Assembly (NCBI RefSeq): GCF_025506335.1 | Contig: NZ_JANZYO010000001.1 | Location: 124,001-188,000 of the forward strand | Source of the DNA: Mumia quercus | Lineage (GTDB): Bacteria; Actinomycetota; Actinomycetes; Propionibacteriales; Nocardioidaceae | Reading direction: 5' to 3' | DNA length: 64,000 bases | Shown: positions 35,163-44,775 of the stretch, in pieces | Numbering within the stretch: the first letter of the stretch is position 1 | Layout of the letters: each line of letters opens with the position of its first letter | Position numbers and translations under genes: made by a program | The notes under the pieces: generated by a model | What the model was told of the DNA's origin: nothing | The model's database searches: none | What the model saw: only the letters and a program-made list of their open reading frames with translations

Positions 35163-35777
35163 ATGACCCTCGACACCCCGGCCGAGCCGGCCACGACGGC
35201 GCCCGCCGCGACCAGGCGTGCGTTCTCGACCACCGATCTCGCGCTCATCGCGGCGTTCGCGGCGCTGATCTCCGCGTGCGCCTACCTGCCTGCGATCCCG
35301 GTCGGTGCCGCCGGGGTCCCGATCACCCTGCAGACGTTCGCGGTCATGCTCACCGGCTGTCTCCTCGGGCCCTGGCGGGGGTTCACCGCCGTCACGCTCT
35401 ACCTCGTCCTCGGCGCGATCGGCCTGCCCGTCTTCGCCGAGCACTCGTCTGGCATCGGGACGTTCGCGAGCATCAGCGCGGGCTACCTGATCAGCTTCCC
35501 GTTCGCGGCGCTGCTCGGCGGGTTCCTCGTGAAGTACGTGGCGGGGCCGCAGCGCAAGACGCGTGCCGCGTGGGTCTTCCTGTGCTCGATCTCCGCGAGC
35601 ATCCTCGTGATCCACCCGTTCGGCATCGTCGGGATGATGCTGCATCAGGACGTCTCGCTGTGGACGGCGATGACCTGGGACGCGCCCTTCTGGATCGGTG
35701 ACCTGCTCAAGACGACCCTCGTCGCGATCATCGCGGCCGAGGTGCACCGCGCCTTCCCGCGGCTGCTGCACCCCTGA
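35163..35777 (+). CDS. bioY: Biotin ECF transporter substrate-binding subunit
   Basis: Membrane protein of 204 residues with about six helices. BioY features include PITLQTFAVMLTGCLLGPWRG and GLPVFAEHSSGIGTFASISAGY. It binds biotin and imports it with BioM and BioN. ATG 35163 follows a GGAGACGC element. First gene of bioYMN, under BioQ. Confidence 0.94.
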   Translation: MTLDTPAEPATTAPAATRRAFSTTDLALIAAFAALISACAYLPAIPVGAAGVPITLQTFAVMLTGCLLGPWRGFTAVTLYLVLGAIGLPVFAEHSSGIGTFASISAGYLISFPFAALLGGFLVKYVAGPQRKTRAAWVFLCSISASILVIHPFGIVGMMLHQDVSLWTAMTWDAPFWIGDLLKTTLVAIIAAEVHRAFPRLLHP

Positions 35778-35778
35778 C

Positions 35779-36492
35779 GTGCCGACGCTGACGTTCGACG
35801 GCGCAGGAGTCACCGTCCCCACCCCTGCGGGGGACAAGGTGATCCTCGAGCCGACGACTCTCGAGCTGACCGAGCGCCGCATCGGCGTGATCGGTGCCAA
35901 CGGATCGGGCAAGTCCACGCTCGCGCGGATGGTGAACGGGCTGGTGACGGCCACGACGGGCCGCGTCCTGGTCGACGGTGTGGACGTGGCCGCGCACGCC
36001 GCCCGCGTACGACGCCGGGTCGGCTTCGTGTTCACCGACCCCGCCGCGCAGGTGGTGATGCCGACCTGCGTCGAGGACGTGGAGCTCTCCCTGCGGCGTC
36101 ATGTGGAGCGGGCGGTCGAACGCCGTGCGCAGGCGCTCGAGGTGCTCGACCGGTACGGCCTGCGCGACCTGGCGGACACGAGCGTCCACTCCCTGTCGGG
36201 AGGGCAGCGTCAGCTGCTCGCGCTCGCCGGCGTCCTGGCGACGGAGCCCGCGGTCGTGGTCGCCGACGAGCCGACGACGCTCCTCGACCTCGCCAACACG
36301 CGTCGCATCGGCGAGGTGCTCCACGGACTGGACCAGCAGCTCGTGCTGGTGACCCACGACCTCGACCTCGTACGTGGGTGCGACCGCGTCCTGGTGGTCG
36401 AGGACGGGCGGATCCGCTTCGACGGAGCGGCGCACGAGGCGGTGGCGGACTACGTCGCCTCGGTCGAGCACACGCCGGTGGTCGCCCCGTGA
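35779..36492 (+). CDS. bioM: Biotin ECF transporter ATPase
   Basis: ABC ATPase of 237 residues. Walker A is GANGSGKSTLAR, the signature LSGGQRQLLALAG, Walker B VVVADEPTTLLDL, and the H-loop VTHDL. GTG 35779 follows the bioY stop by one base. It energises BioY together with BioN and overlaps bioN by four bases. Confidence 0.93.
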   Translation: MPTLTFDGAGVTVPTPAGDKVILEPTTLELTERRIGVIGANGSGKSTLARMVNGLVTATTGRVLVDGVDVAAHAARVRRRVGFVFTDPAAQVVMPTCVEDVELSLRRHVERAVERRAQALEVLDRYGLRDLADTSVHSLSGGQRQLLALAGVLATEPAVVVADEPTTLLDLANTRRIGEVLHGLDQQLVLVTHDLDLVRGCDRVLVVEDGRIRFDGAAHEAVADYVASVEHTPVVAP

Positions 36493-37103
36493 GCTCGCCG
36501 TACCTCATCGGCACCTACCAGCCGGGCGACTCGCCCCTCCACCGCCTGCCGGTGGGGGTGAAGGTCGCCGGGCTGGCCGTCCTCAGCGTCGCCGTCGTCG
36601 CGGTGCGCAGCATGCCCGCCGCCTGGGCGTACCTCGCGGTCGCGCTCGTCGTGGCGGCGGTCGCGCGCGTGCCGTTGCGGCTGCTGGCGCGCGCCGCACG
36701 GGCGGTGCTGGTGGTGGCCGTCGTGATCGCCGCGTTCCAGTGGTGGTTCCACGGTCGTGACCGAGCGATCGAGACCCTGCTCGACCTCGTGACCCTCTCG
36801 TTGATGGCGGTCGTCCTGACGGCGACGACGCCGGTCAACGCGATGCTCGACGCGTTCGTCCGCTGGATCACGCCGTTGCGCCGCCTCGGCGTAGACCCCG
36901 ACCGCGTCGCGCTCACGATCTCGCTCGCGATGCAGGCGATCCCGGGCACGTTCGCGATCGCGGCCGAGACCCGTGACGCGGCACGGGCCCGCGGGCTCGA
37001 GCGGCGCCCGCGGGCGTACCTGTCGCCGTTCGTCATCCGCGTGGTCGCGCGCGCCCAGGAGACCGGGGACGCGCTCGCGGCCCGCGGGGTCGGCGACGAC
37101 TGA
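36489..37103 (+). CDS. bioN: Biotin ECF transporter transmembrane (T) subunit
   Basis: T component of 204 residues with about five helices. It ends with the coupling motifs for the ATPase, here ARGLERRPRAY (A-R-G) near residue 165 and AARG near the end, typical of EcfT/BioN. GTG 36489 overlaps the bioM stop. Completes the biotin importer. Confidence 0.92.
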   Translation: MSSPYLIGTYQPGDSPLHRLPVGVKVAGLAVLSVAVVAVRSMPAAWAYLAVALVVAAVARVPLRLLARAARAVLVVAVVIAAFQWWFHGRDRAIETLLDLVTLSLMAVVLTATTPVNAMLDAFVRWITPLRRLGVDPDRVALTISLAMQAIPGTFAIAAETRDAARARGLERRPRAYLSPFVIRVVARAQETGDALAARGVGDD

Positions 37104-37124
37104 CGCAGGCGCGCGAGCCGGGCG

Positions 37125-39189
<2,065 letters not shown>

Positions 39190-39203
39190 GCCGGGTGCGG
39201 CGC

Positions 39204-39539
39204 TCAGGCCGCCATCGCGACGGAGCAGGGAGGCGTGCCGGCCTCGCGGACGGGAGCGAGGCCTTCGTGGACCGCGTACCCACGGGCGACCGACGCGACC
39301 AGATCCAGCATCGTGATGCCGAGTGCGGAGCAGACCGACGCGATGATCTCCGACGAGGCTTCCTTCTGGCCGCGCTCGATCTCGGAGAGGTAGGCCAGCG
39401 AGACCTGGGACGCCTTCGCGACGTCACGCAGCGTTCTGCCGCGTGCACGGCGCTCGCTGCGGAGCGCTTCGCCCAATGCCTCCCGCAGCAGCGGCGCGGG
39501 CTCCGGTGCGGGTGGGACGGGTGCGAGCATCGTGGTCAC
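39204..39539 (-). CDS. ClgR-like XRE regulator
   Basis: Helix-turn-helix regulator of 111 residues. RSERRARGRTLRDVAKASQV with SLAYLSEIERGQKEASSEII is very close to ClgR, activator of the Clp protease genes in actinobacteria. It ends in -AMAA; ClgR also ends with two alanines, which make it a Clp substrate. The start is GTG 39539, six bases after TAGCGT; an ATG three codons later is possible. ClgR identity is likely but not proven, and no clp genes are in the window. Confidence 0.75.
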   Translation of the reverse strand: MTTMLAPVPPAPEPAPLLREALGEALRSERRARGRTLRDVAKASQVSLAYLSEIERGQKEASSEIIASVCSALGITMLDLVASVARGYAVHEGLAPVREAGTPPCSVAMAA

Positions 39540-39545
39540 CCTTTC

Positions 39546-39551
39546 ACGCTA
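39546..39551 (-). promoter_or_regulatory. -10 element of leaderless ClgR-like gene
   Basis: On the minus strand TAGCGT, six bases, then GTG 39539. Confidence 0.5.
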
Positions 39552-39609
39552 GGCGGGGTACCCAACTTCGCGCCATCGCATTCGGGCCGCGTTCGCTCTC
39601 AGCAGACGC

Positions 39610-40395
39610 TCAGCGCAGTCCGATGCGCAGCTCGTCACCGGGGACCGAGGAGGGGTTGAGGGCGTCCTTGTGCACGACAGCGCGGTAGCAGCGGGTGGCA
39701 TAACGCATCCGCAGACCGTTGTGCCCGCTTGCGTGGCTCTCGTACAGGGCCCGGACCTGGTCGAGGATCTGCTCGCGCTCGCGGAAGGCGCGGGTGGCGA
39801 TCGAGGAGCGCGACGAGACCAGCGCGAGCAGCGCGTCGAGGTCGAGCTGCTGCCAGAACCCGAAGTCGGCGGACTCGGGCAGGTCGAACAGCCCGGACAT
39901 CGGGAGGGTGTCGGTGAGCGCGGCGAGGTCGTCCGGCTCGGCGTCGATGATCGCGGTGAGCCGGCGGACCCAGGGGACGGACTCGTCGCGGGTGTTCCAG
40001 ACGAGACCGAAGCGGCCACCCGTCCGCAGCACGCGCGCGATCTCGGGGAGGGTGCGCTCGGAGTCGAACCAGTGGTACGACTGCGCGGCGACGACGACGT
40101 CGAAGGAGCCCGCCGGGAAGGGCAGCCGCTCCGCCAGCGCGCGTACGACGGGCACCTCGAGGCGGGTGGCGAGCCGGCTGAGCATCGGGGCGGAGCTGTC
40201 GAGGGCCACGACATCGTGCCCGAGCGAGGTCAGCACGGCCGTCATCTGGCCGGGACCAGCGCCGAGCTCGAGGACGCGGACGGGGGTCTCGCCGACCAGC
40301 CAGCGCACTGCGCGGTCGGGGTACGACGGCCGCGACGCCGCGTACTCGTCGGCGCACGCGTCGAAGGTCCGTGCGCGCTCCGGGGACCTGTCCAC
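39610..40395 (-). CDS. SAM-dependent methyltransferase
   Basis: Class I methyltransferase of 261 residues. Motif I is VLELGAGPGQMTAVL, motif II VVALDSSAPML, then FDVVVAAQSYHWFD and the loop of the UbiE/BioC-like group. Substrate unknown. GTG 40395 is seven bases after TAGCCT (40403-40408), a leaderless arrangement; the gene is divergent from the Fic-like gene within a 49-base shared promoter. Confidence 0.87.
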   Translation of the reverse strand: MDRSPERARTFDACADEYAASRPSYPDRAVRWLVGETPVRVLELGAGPGQMTAVLTSLGHDVVALDSSAPMLSRLATRLEVPVVRALAERLPFPAGSFDVVVAAQSYHWFDSERTLPEIARVLRTGGRFGLVWNTRDESVPWVRRLTAIIDAEPDDLAALTDTLPMSGLFDLPESADFGFWQQLDLDALLALVSSRSSIATRAFREREQILDQVRALYESHASGHNGLRMRYATRCYRAVVHKDALNPSSVPGDELRIGLR

Positions 40396-40402
40396 AGGCC
40401 CG

Positions 40403-40437
40403 AGGCTATCAACGGGCTACGCCCCGCCCCGTATCCT
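40403..40437. promoter_or_regulatory. Compact divergent leaderless promoter pair
   Basis: TAGCCT on the minus strand (40403-40408) is seven bases from GTG 40395. TATCCT on the plus strand (40432-40437) is seven bases from GTG 40445. The whole divergent region is 49 bases. Confidence 0.5.
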
Positions 40438-40444
40438 GCAGGGC

Positions 40445-41185
40445 GTGCCTGACCCGTTTTCCGCCTTGATGACCCTCGACGGCGTCCCGTCGGCGTTCGC
40501 CGCGACGCGCGACGGTCTCGACTCGCTCCTGCGCGACCGAGGGCTGCGCCGCAGCACCCCCGAGATGACGGTCGACTCGCTGCTGCTCGGTGCGGCCGCG
40601 AGCGCGGCGATCGAGGGGGTGCCGTACGACCCGGAGGGCCTCCGCCGTGGCGAGGCCGACCCCCTGGCCCTCGCGGTCGCGCGGATGAGCACCGAGCTCC
40701 TCTCGCTGGTCCCCACCTGGCACAAGGCGCCGCTCCAGGCGATCGCACGCATCCACGCCCTGGTAGCGCGCGGGCGGGTCGACGACGACGTGCTCGGCCG
40801 TCCGGTCTCGACCGAGGGCGCCGAGCGGCTCGGGACCCTCGCGCGGGCGGTGGTCGCCCCGACCGAGGCGCCGGGGCTGCTGGTCGCCGCGGTCGTGCAC
40901 GCCGAGATCGCGACGGCGCAGGCGTTCGCGTCCGACAACGGGATCGTGGCCCGGGCGACCGAGCGGCTGGTCATCGTCGCGAAGGGGGTCGATCCCGCGA
41001 GCCTCACGGTCCCGGAGGCCGGCCACCGGGCTGCGGGCGCGGCGTACCCGACGCTGCTGAGCGAGTACGAGTCGGCGGGGACGTCCGGGGTCCACAAGTG
41101 GCTCCTGTACGCCGCGCAGGCCTACGCCGACGGCGCCGAGGCGGCTCCGGTCGAGCCTCCGAAGGGTCCGCGGCGCCGGTCCTGA
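40445..41185 (+). CDS. Degenerate Fic-fold protein (Rv3662c-like position)
   Basis: Protein of 246 residues. Residues 53-58 read SAAIEG, fitting the (S/T)xxxE(G/N) inhibitory-helix motif of Fic enzymes. Around 152-170, HAEIATAQAFASDNGIVAR aligns with the Fic core HPFxDGNGRxxR, but the catalytic His, Pro, a Gly and an Arg are replaced (Gln159, Ala160, Asp164, Ile167). Asn165, Gly166 and Arg170 remain. AMPylation is therefore unlikely. It is the counterpart by position of Rv3662c, next to the Ms1-type RNA locus. The Fic relationship is my inference from motifs. Confidence 0.7.
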   Translation: MPDPFSALMTLDGVPSAFAATRDGLDSLLRDRGLRRSTPEMTVDSLLLGAAASAAIEGVPYDPEGLRRGEADPLALAVARMSTELLSLVPTWHKAPLQAIARIHALVARGRVDDDVLGRPVSTEGAERLGTLARAVVAPTEAPGLLVAAVVHAEIATAQAFASDNGIVARATERLVIVAKGVDPASLTVPEAGHRAAGAAYPTLLSEYESAGTSGVHKWLLYAAQAYADGAEAAPVEPPKGPRRRS

Positions 41186-41189
41186 GACC

Positions 41190-41440
41190 CGCGCCGCAGG
41201 GGCAGGCGCGCCACCTGCTCGAGATGGCGCGCCCTTGGCTGACCGTCTTCTCGGCTACCAGGCGTCCTGTACTCCGTAGCACCAACCCGGGGCCTCGATG
41301 GGTTCTCCCGTGGGTGGTATCCCTGTAGGACGGGAAGGGTCGTCGCGTGGGTACCGGGCCTTCGATCTGCCGTCTTACTTGTCTCCTTTGTACCCGCTCA
41401 GGGCGGTTACGGCTACCCCTTGGCGGGAGATCGCCAACCC
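41190..41440 (-). ncRNA. Probable Ms1/MTS2823-type small RNA
   Basis: A 337-base gap between convergent genes with no coding frame that fits. In M. tuberculosis the abundant RNA MTS2823 (Ms1), which binds core RNA polymerase in M. smegmatis, lies between Rv3661 and Rv3662c. Here the gap lies between the same two orthologue types in mirrored order, so the RNA should be on the minus strand. Seen in sequence: hairpin TTGGCG/CGCCAA (41421-41438), a rod with TCCCGT/ACGGGA inside CGA/TCG and CCCGG/CCGGG, and a terminal 9-bp GC stem at 41205-41233. CGGCTACC and CCCTTGG occur twice, near each end. The exact ends and strand are inferred. Confidence 0.6.
41205..41233 (-). terminator. GC hairpin at the 3' end of the Ms1-like RNA
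   Basis: GGCGCGCCA and TGGCGCGCC form a perfect 9-bp stem with an 11-base loop. There is no T tract. It could also terminate the Fic-like gene from the other side. Confidence 0.6.
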
Positions 41441-41450
41441 CGCACGCACG

Positions 41451-41507
41451 CGTTGGTGCGTGAGTCGTCACGCGAGTCGCGCCGGTGACCTCTGAGGCAC
41501 CAACGCT
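41451..41507 (-). terminator. Long hairpin between HAD gene and Ms1-like RNA
   Basis: GCGTTGGTGC (41451-41460) and GCACCAACGC (41498-41507) form a perfect 10-bp stem around 37 bases, which hold a further GTCAC/GTGAC pair. It begins 16 bases after the HAD stop codon and would separate that transcript from the RNA. Confidence 0.6.
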
Positions 41508-41522
41508 GCGGACGATCGGCGA

Positions 41523-42356
41523 CTACTCCGAGCGACGCCGCTTGATCTGGTGCAGCGCGACGCCGGCGGCTGCGGAGACCGCCGCGGCGGCGATCCCGGC
41601 GACGGCGACCTTGCTGCCGGTCGACTCGAACGACACGCGGCTCTTGAGCGCCATCGGCTCGGCGAACTCGAGGATCGGCCAGCCCTCCTCGGCCGCGAGA
41701 CGGCGCAACGCCTTGTCGGGGTTGACCACGTACGGGTGGCCGACCTCGGCGAGCATCGGCACGTCGGTCTCGGAGTCGGAGTACGCGTACGAATCCGTGA
41801 GGTCGTACCCCTGCTCCTCGGCGAGCTCGCGGATCGCGGTCGCCTTGTTCTCGCCGTAGGCGTAGAGGGCGATCTCGCCGGTGTAGCGGCCGTCCTCCTC
41901 GACGAGCTGCGTCGCGATCACGTGGTCGGCTCCGAGCATCGCGCCGATCGGGTCGACGACCTCCGAGCCTGACGCGGAGACGATGACGACGTCGCGGCCC
42001 GCGTCGTGGTGGGCGGCGATCAGCTCGACGGCCTCGACGTAGACGAGCGGGTCGACGACGGTGTGCAACGTCTCGGCGACGACCTGTCGGACGGTCTCGA
42101 CGTTCCAGCCCTCCACGAGCTGGGTGAGGTACGCGCGCATCTTCTCCATCTGCGCCTCGTCGGCACCCTGCAGGGCGAACACGAACTGCGCGTACGCGCT
42201 GCGCAGCACCGAACGGCGCGTGATGAGCCCCGAGTCGTAGAACTGCCGCGAGAACGCCAGCGTGCTGGAGCGGGCGATGATCGTCTTGTCGAGGTCGAAG
42301 AATGCCGCGGAGCGCGTGCTCGCGGGCGGGACGGGCGTCGCGTCGGACGTGGTCAC
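41523..42356 (-). CDS. HAD-IB family phosphatase (Rv3661-like)
   Basis: Phosphoserine-phosphatase-like hydrolase of 277 residues. The nucleophile motif is FFDLDKTIIARSS (DxD), motif II VIVSASGSEVV, Lys in GENKATAI and motif IV YSDSETDVPML. A C-terminal membrane helix (VAVAGIAAAAVSAAAGVAL) with a basic tail is present. GTG 42356 is chosen because TATGCT lies seven bases upstream; longer starts exist. Divergent from ssd, as in mycobacteria. Confidence 0.88.
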   Translation of the reverse strand: MTTSDATPVPPASTRSAAFFDLDKTIIARSSTLAFSRQFYDSGLITRRSVLRSAYAQFVFALQGADEAQMEKMRAYLTQLVEGWNVETVRQVVAETLHTVVDPLVYVEAVELIAAHHDAGRDVVIVSASGSEVVDPIGAMLGADHVIATQLVEEDGRYTGEIALYAYGENKATAIRELAEEQGYDLTDSYAYSDSETDVPMLAEVGHPYVVNPDKALRRLAAEEGWPILEFAEPMALKSRVSFESTGSKVAVAGIAAAAVSAAAGVALHQIKRRRSE

Positions 42357-42363
42357 GCGTTCA

Positions 42364-42369
42364 AGCATA
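42364..42369 (-). promoter_or_regulatory. -10 element of leaderless HAD phosphatase gene
   Basis: On the minus strand TATGCT, seven bases, then GTG 42356. Confidence 0.5.
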
Positions 42370-42487
42370 GACAGCCGAGACCGTCGAAGGCGTCGCATAT
42401 TGCTCGTGGTCGGTCCACAGGAGTGTGCTGTCCCCAGGCGGGCGAAAGGTCGGCGTGCTCGTGGCGCGCCGGACACACGCTCTCCGC

Positions 42488-43585
42488 ATGGTTGCCTTCG
42501 CAGGAAGCCCACGCTCACCACGACCCCTGCTCGTCACCGCCTCCGAAGAACGCCTCGAGTCCGTGCTCCGGCTCTGCGCGGCAGCAGGTGTCGAGCCGCA
42601 CGTGTGCACCGACGTGGGTGCGGCGCGTCAGCTCTGGCCGCGCGCCGGGCTCGTCGTGCTCGGTGACGAGCTGCTCGACGCGGTGGCGGCCGCGGCGCTC
42701 GAGCGGCGGTCCGACGTCGTGGTGGTCGCCGACGAGTCACCCGATCCGAAGGTGTGGGGAGCAGCGCTGGCGGTCGGCGCCGACCGCGTGCTGGCCCTTC
42801 CACGCGACGACGACACGCTCTGCGACGCGCTCGCGGACGGGGCCGAGGGCGAGGGACCGGACGCGCCGGTCCTGGCGGTCGTGGGTGGCTGCGGGGGCGC
42901 CGGGGCGTCCTCGCTCGCCGCCGCGCTCGCGCTGACGGCCGGCCGTCGACGCGCGGCCGTCGGTGGGGGCGATCCGCGCGTGCTGCTCATCGACGCCGAT
43001 CCCTGGGGCGGCGGGCTCGACGTCCTGCTCGGCGTGGAGTCGGTGCCCGGGCTTCGCTGGAGCGACCTCGCGTCCACGCACGGGAGGGTGAGCGGCGCCG
43101 CGCTGAGCCGCTCGCTGCCGCGCGTCGAGGGGCTGGCGGTCCTCGCGTGGGACCGCGGTGCGGCGGTGCCGGCTCCCGCCGAGACCGTTCGCGCGGTGCT
43201 GTCAGCGGGGCGGCGCGGCCACGACCTCGTCGTCGCCGATCTCCCGCGCCATCTCGACGCCGCGGCCGAGGAGATCCTCGCGCGAGCCGCCTCCGTCCTG
43301 CTGGTCGTGCCCGACGACGTCCACGCGGTAGGCGCGGCGTGCGGCGTCGCCGAGGGCCTCGCCGGGTGGGCCGGCGGCGCCGGGCTCGTCGTACGCCGGC
43401 GACGGCGAGGGCTTCCGCCCGACCTGATCGCCGAGACCTTGGCGCTGCCGCTCGTCGCGACCGTGGACGACGACGTGAGGTTCAGGCGCTCGGTCGAGGA
43501 GGGCCTCGGCCCGCTGGCGCGGCGCACCGCCGTGGGGCGGACGGCTCGTGAGGTGCTCGACGCCCTCGGGCTGGAGCTCCGATGA
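42488..43585 (+). CDS. ssd: Ssd/TadZ-like septum-site and pilus-localisation ATPase
   Basis: MinD-superfamily protein of 365 residues. An N-terminal receiver-like domain without phospho-acceptor pattern (RPLLVTASEERLESVLRLCA) precedes a ParA/MinD fold. The P-loop is VVGGCGGAGASSLAAALAL: the lysines are lost, as in Ssd and some TadZ proteins. LLIDADPWGGGLDVLLG follows. It heads the Tad pilus operon and overlaps tadA by four bases. Ssd affects septum placement in mycobacteria; TadZ places pilus machinery at the pole. Either or both may apply. Confidence 0.85.
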   Translation: MVAFAGSPRSPRPLLVTASEERLESVLRLCAAAGVEPHVCTDVGAARQLWPRAGLVVLGDELLDAVAAAALERRSDVVVVADESPDPKVWGAALAVGADRVLALPRDDDTLCDALADGAEGEGPDAPVLAVVGGCGGAGASSLAAALALTAGRRRAAVGGGDPRVLLIDADPWGGGLDVLLGVESVPGLRWSDLASTHGRVSGAALSRSLPRVEGLAVLAWDRGAAVPAPAETVRAVLSAGRRGHDLVVADLPRHLDAAAEEILARAASVLLVVPDDVHAVGAACGVAEGLAGWAGGAGLVVRRRRRGLPPDLIAETLALPLVATVDDDVRFRRSVEEGLGPLARRTAVGRTAREVLDALGLELR

Positions 43586-44775
43586 GGCAGCGCGTCCCCG
43601 AGGCGCTGCCCGACCTTCGACTTGTCGAGGAGATCCGCGGGCGGCTCGCGACCGCGGGCGAGCGTCCCACCGCCGACCGGGTCGCGGCTGCTCTGCGCGC
43701 CGGCGGTCACGTCCACGGCGACCGCACGGTGCTCGCCGTCGTCGACGCCCTGCACCGGGAGACGGTGGGCGCGGGACCGCTGGAGCGTCTGCTGCGCACC
43801 GAGGGCGTGACCGACGTCCTGGTCAACGGGCCCGCCGAGGTGTACGTGGACCGCGGGGCGGGGCTCGAACGCACCGACGTGGTGTTCGCCGACGACGACG
43901 CGGTCCGCAGGCTCGCCCAGCGGCTCGCCGCGGCCGCCGGCCGGCGGCTCGACGACGCATCGCCTTTCGTCGACGTGCGACTCCCCGACGGCACCAGGCT
44001 GCACGCCGTGCTCTCGCCGCTCGCCCGACCCGGCACCGCGTTGTCGCTGCGAGTCCCCGCGCGCCGCGCGTACTCGCTCGACGAGCTCGCCGAGCGTGGC
44101 GCGTTCGGCGCGGAGGTGCGCGGCGTGCTCACCGCCGTCGTACGGTCGCGGGTCGCGTTCCTCGTCACCGGAGGCACCGGCACGGGCAAGACGACGCTTC
44201 TCGCGGCGATGCTCGGCGAGGTCCCCGGCGACGAGCGGGTCGTGGTCGTGGAGGACGCGAGCGAGCTGCGTCCCGCCCATCCGCACCTGGTGGCGCTCGA
44301 GGCGCGGCCGGCCAACGTGGAGGGAGCCGGCGCCGTGGTCCTGCGCGACCTGGTCCGGCAGGCGCTTCGTATGCGCCCTGACCGTCTCGTGGTCGGTGAG
44401 GTGCGCGGGCCCGAGGTCGTCGACCTCCTCGGTGCGCTCAACACCGGGCACGAGGGCGGATGCGGCACGCTCCACGCCAACAGCCCGCGTGACGTGCCCG
44501 CCAGGATCGAGGCGCTCGCGATGGCGGCGGGCATGCCTCGGGCCGCCGTGCACAGCCAGCTCGGCGCCGCACTCGACGTCGTGGTCCACGTGGCGCGCGA
44601 CCCGTCGGGGCGTCGGCGCGTCGCGGAGGTCGCGATGGTCGGTGATGGCGGGGACGGGATCGTGGGGTGCGAGACCGCTCTGGCGGTGAGCTCGCAGGGG
44701 CGGGTCGTACGCGGGCCGGGCGCGGATCGGCTCGACACGGTGCTGCAGCGCGCTGCTGGCGGGGACCCGACATGA
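43582..44775 (+). CDS. tadA: TadA/CpaF pilus assembly ATPase
   Basis: Secretion ATPase of 397 residues. Walker A is TGGTGTGKTTLL, the Asp box VVVVEDASELRP, Walker B DRLVVGEVRG and the His box GHEGGCGTLHANSP. It powers Flp pilus extension (and perhaps retraction) in the cytoplasm. Co-translated with ssd and tadB. Confidence 0.94.
   Translation: MRQRVPEALPDLRLVEEIRGRLATAGERPTADRVAAALRAGGHVHGDRTVLAVVDALHRETVGAGPLERLLRTEGVTDVLVNGPAEVYVDRGAGLERTDVVFADDDAVRRLAQRLAAAAGRRLDDASPFVDVRLPDGTRLHAVLSPLARPGTALSLRVPARRAYSLDELAERGAFGAEVRGVLTAVVRSRVAFLVTGGTGTGKTTLLAAMLGEVPGDERVVVVEDASELRPAHPHLVALEARPANVEGAGAVVLRDLVRQALRMRPDRLVVGEVRGPEVVDLLGALNTGHEGGCGTLHANSPRDVPARIEALAMAAGMPRAAVHSQLGAALDVVVHVARDPSGRRRVAEVAMVGDGGDGIVGCETALAVSSQGRVVRGPGADRLDTVLQRAAGGDPT

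Noticed and set aside
35099-35163. Biotin riboswitch or BirA site for bioY
   Set aside because: The leader is too short for a riboswitch, and the palindromes fit BioQ boxes, not the long TTGTAAACC-type BirA site.
39540-39600. ClgR box before the ClgR-like gene
   Set aside because: CGCTAGGCG has only three bases between CGC and GCG; the described ClgR motif has about five.
41186-41522. RNase P RNA, tmRNA or a riboswitch in the large gap
   Set aside because: The conserved RNase P core (GAGGAAAGTCC-like) and the tRNA-like ends of tmRNA are absent, and the gap is between two gene ends, not before a gene, so a riboswitch is unlikely.
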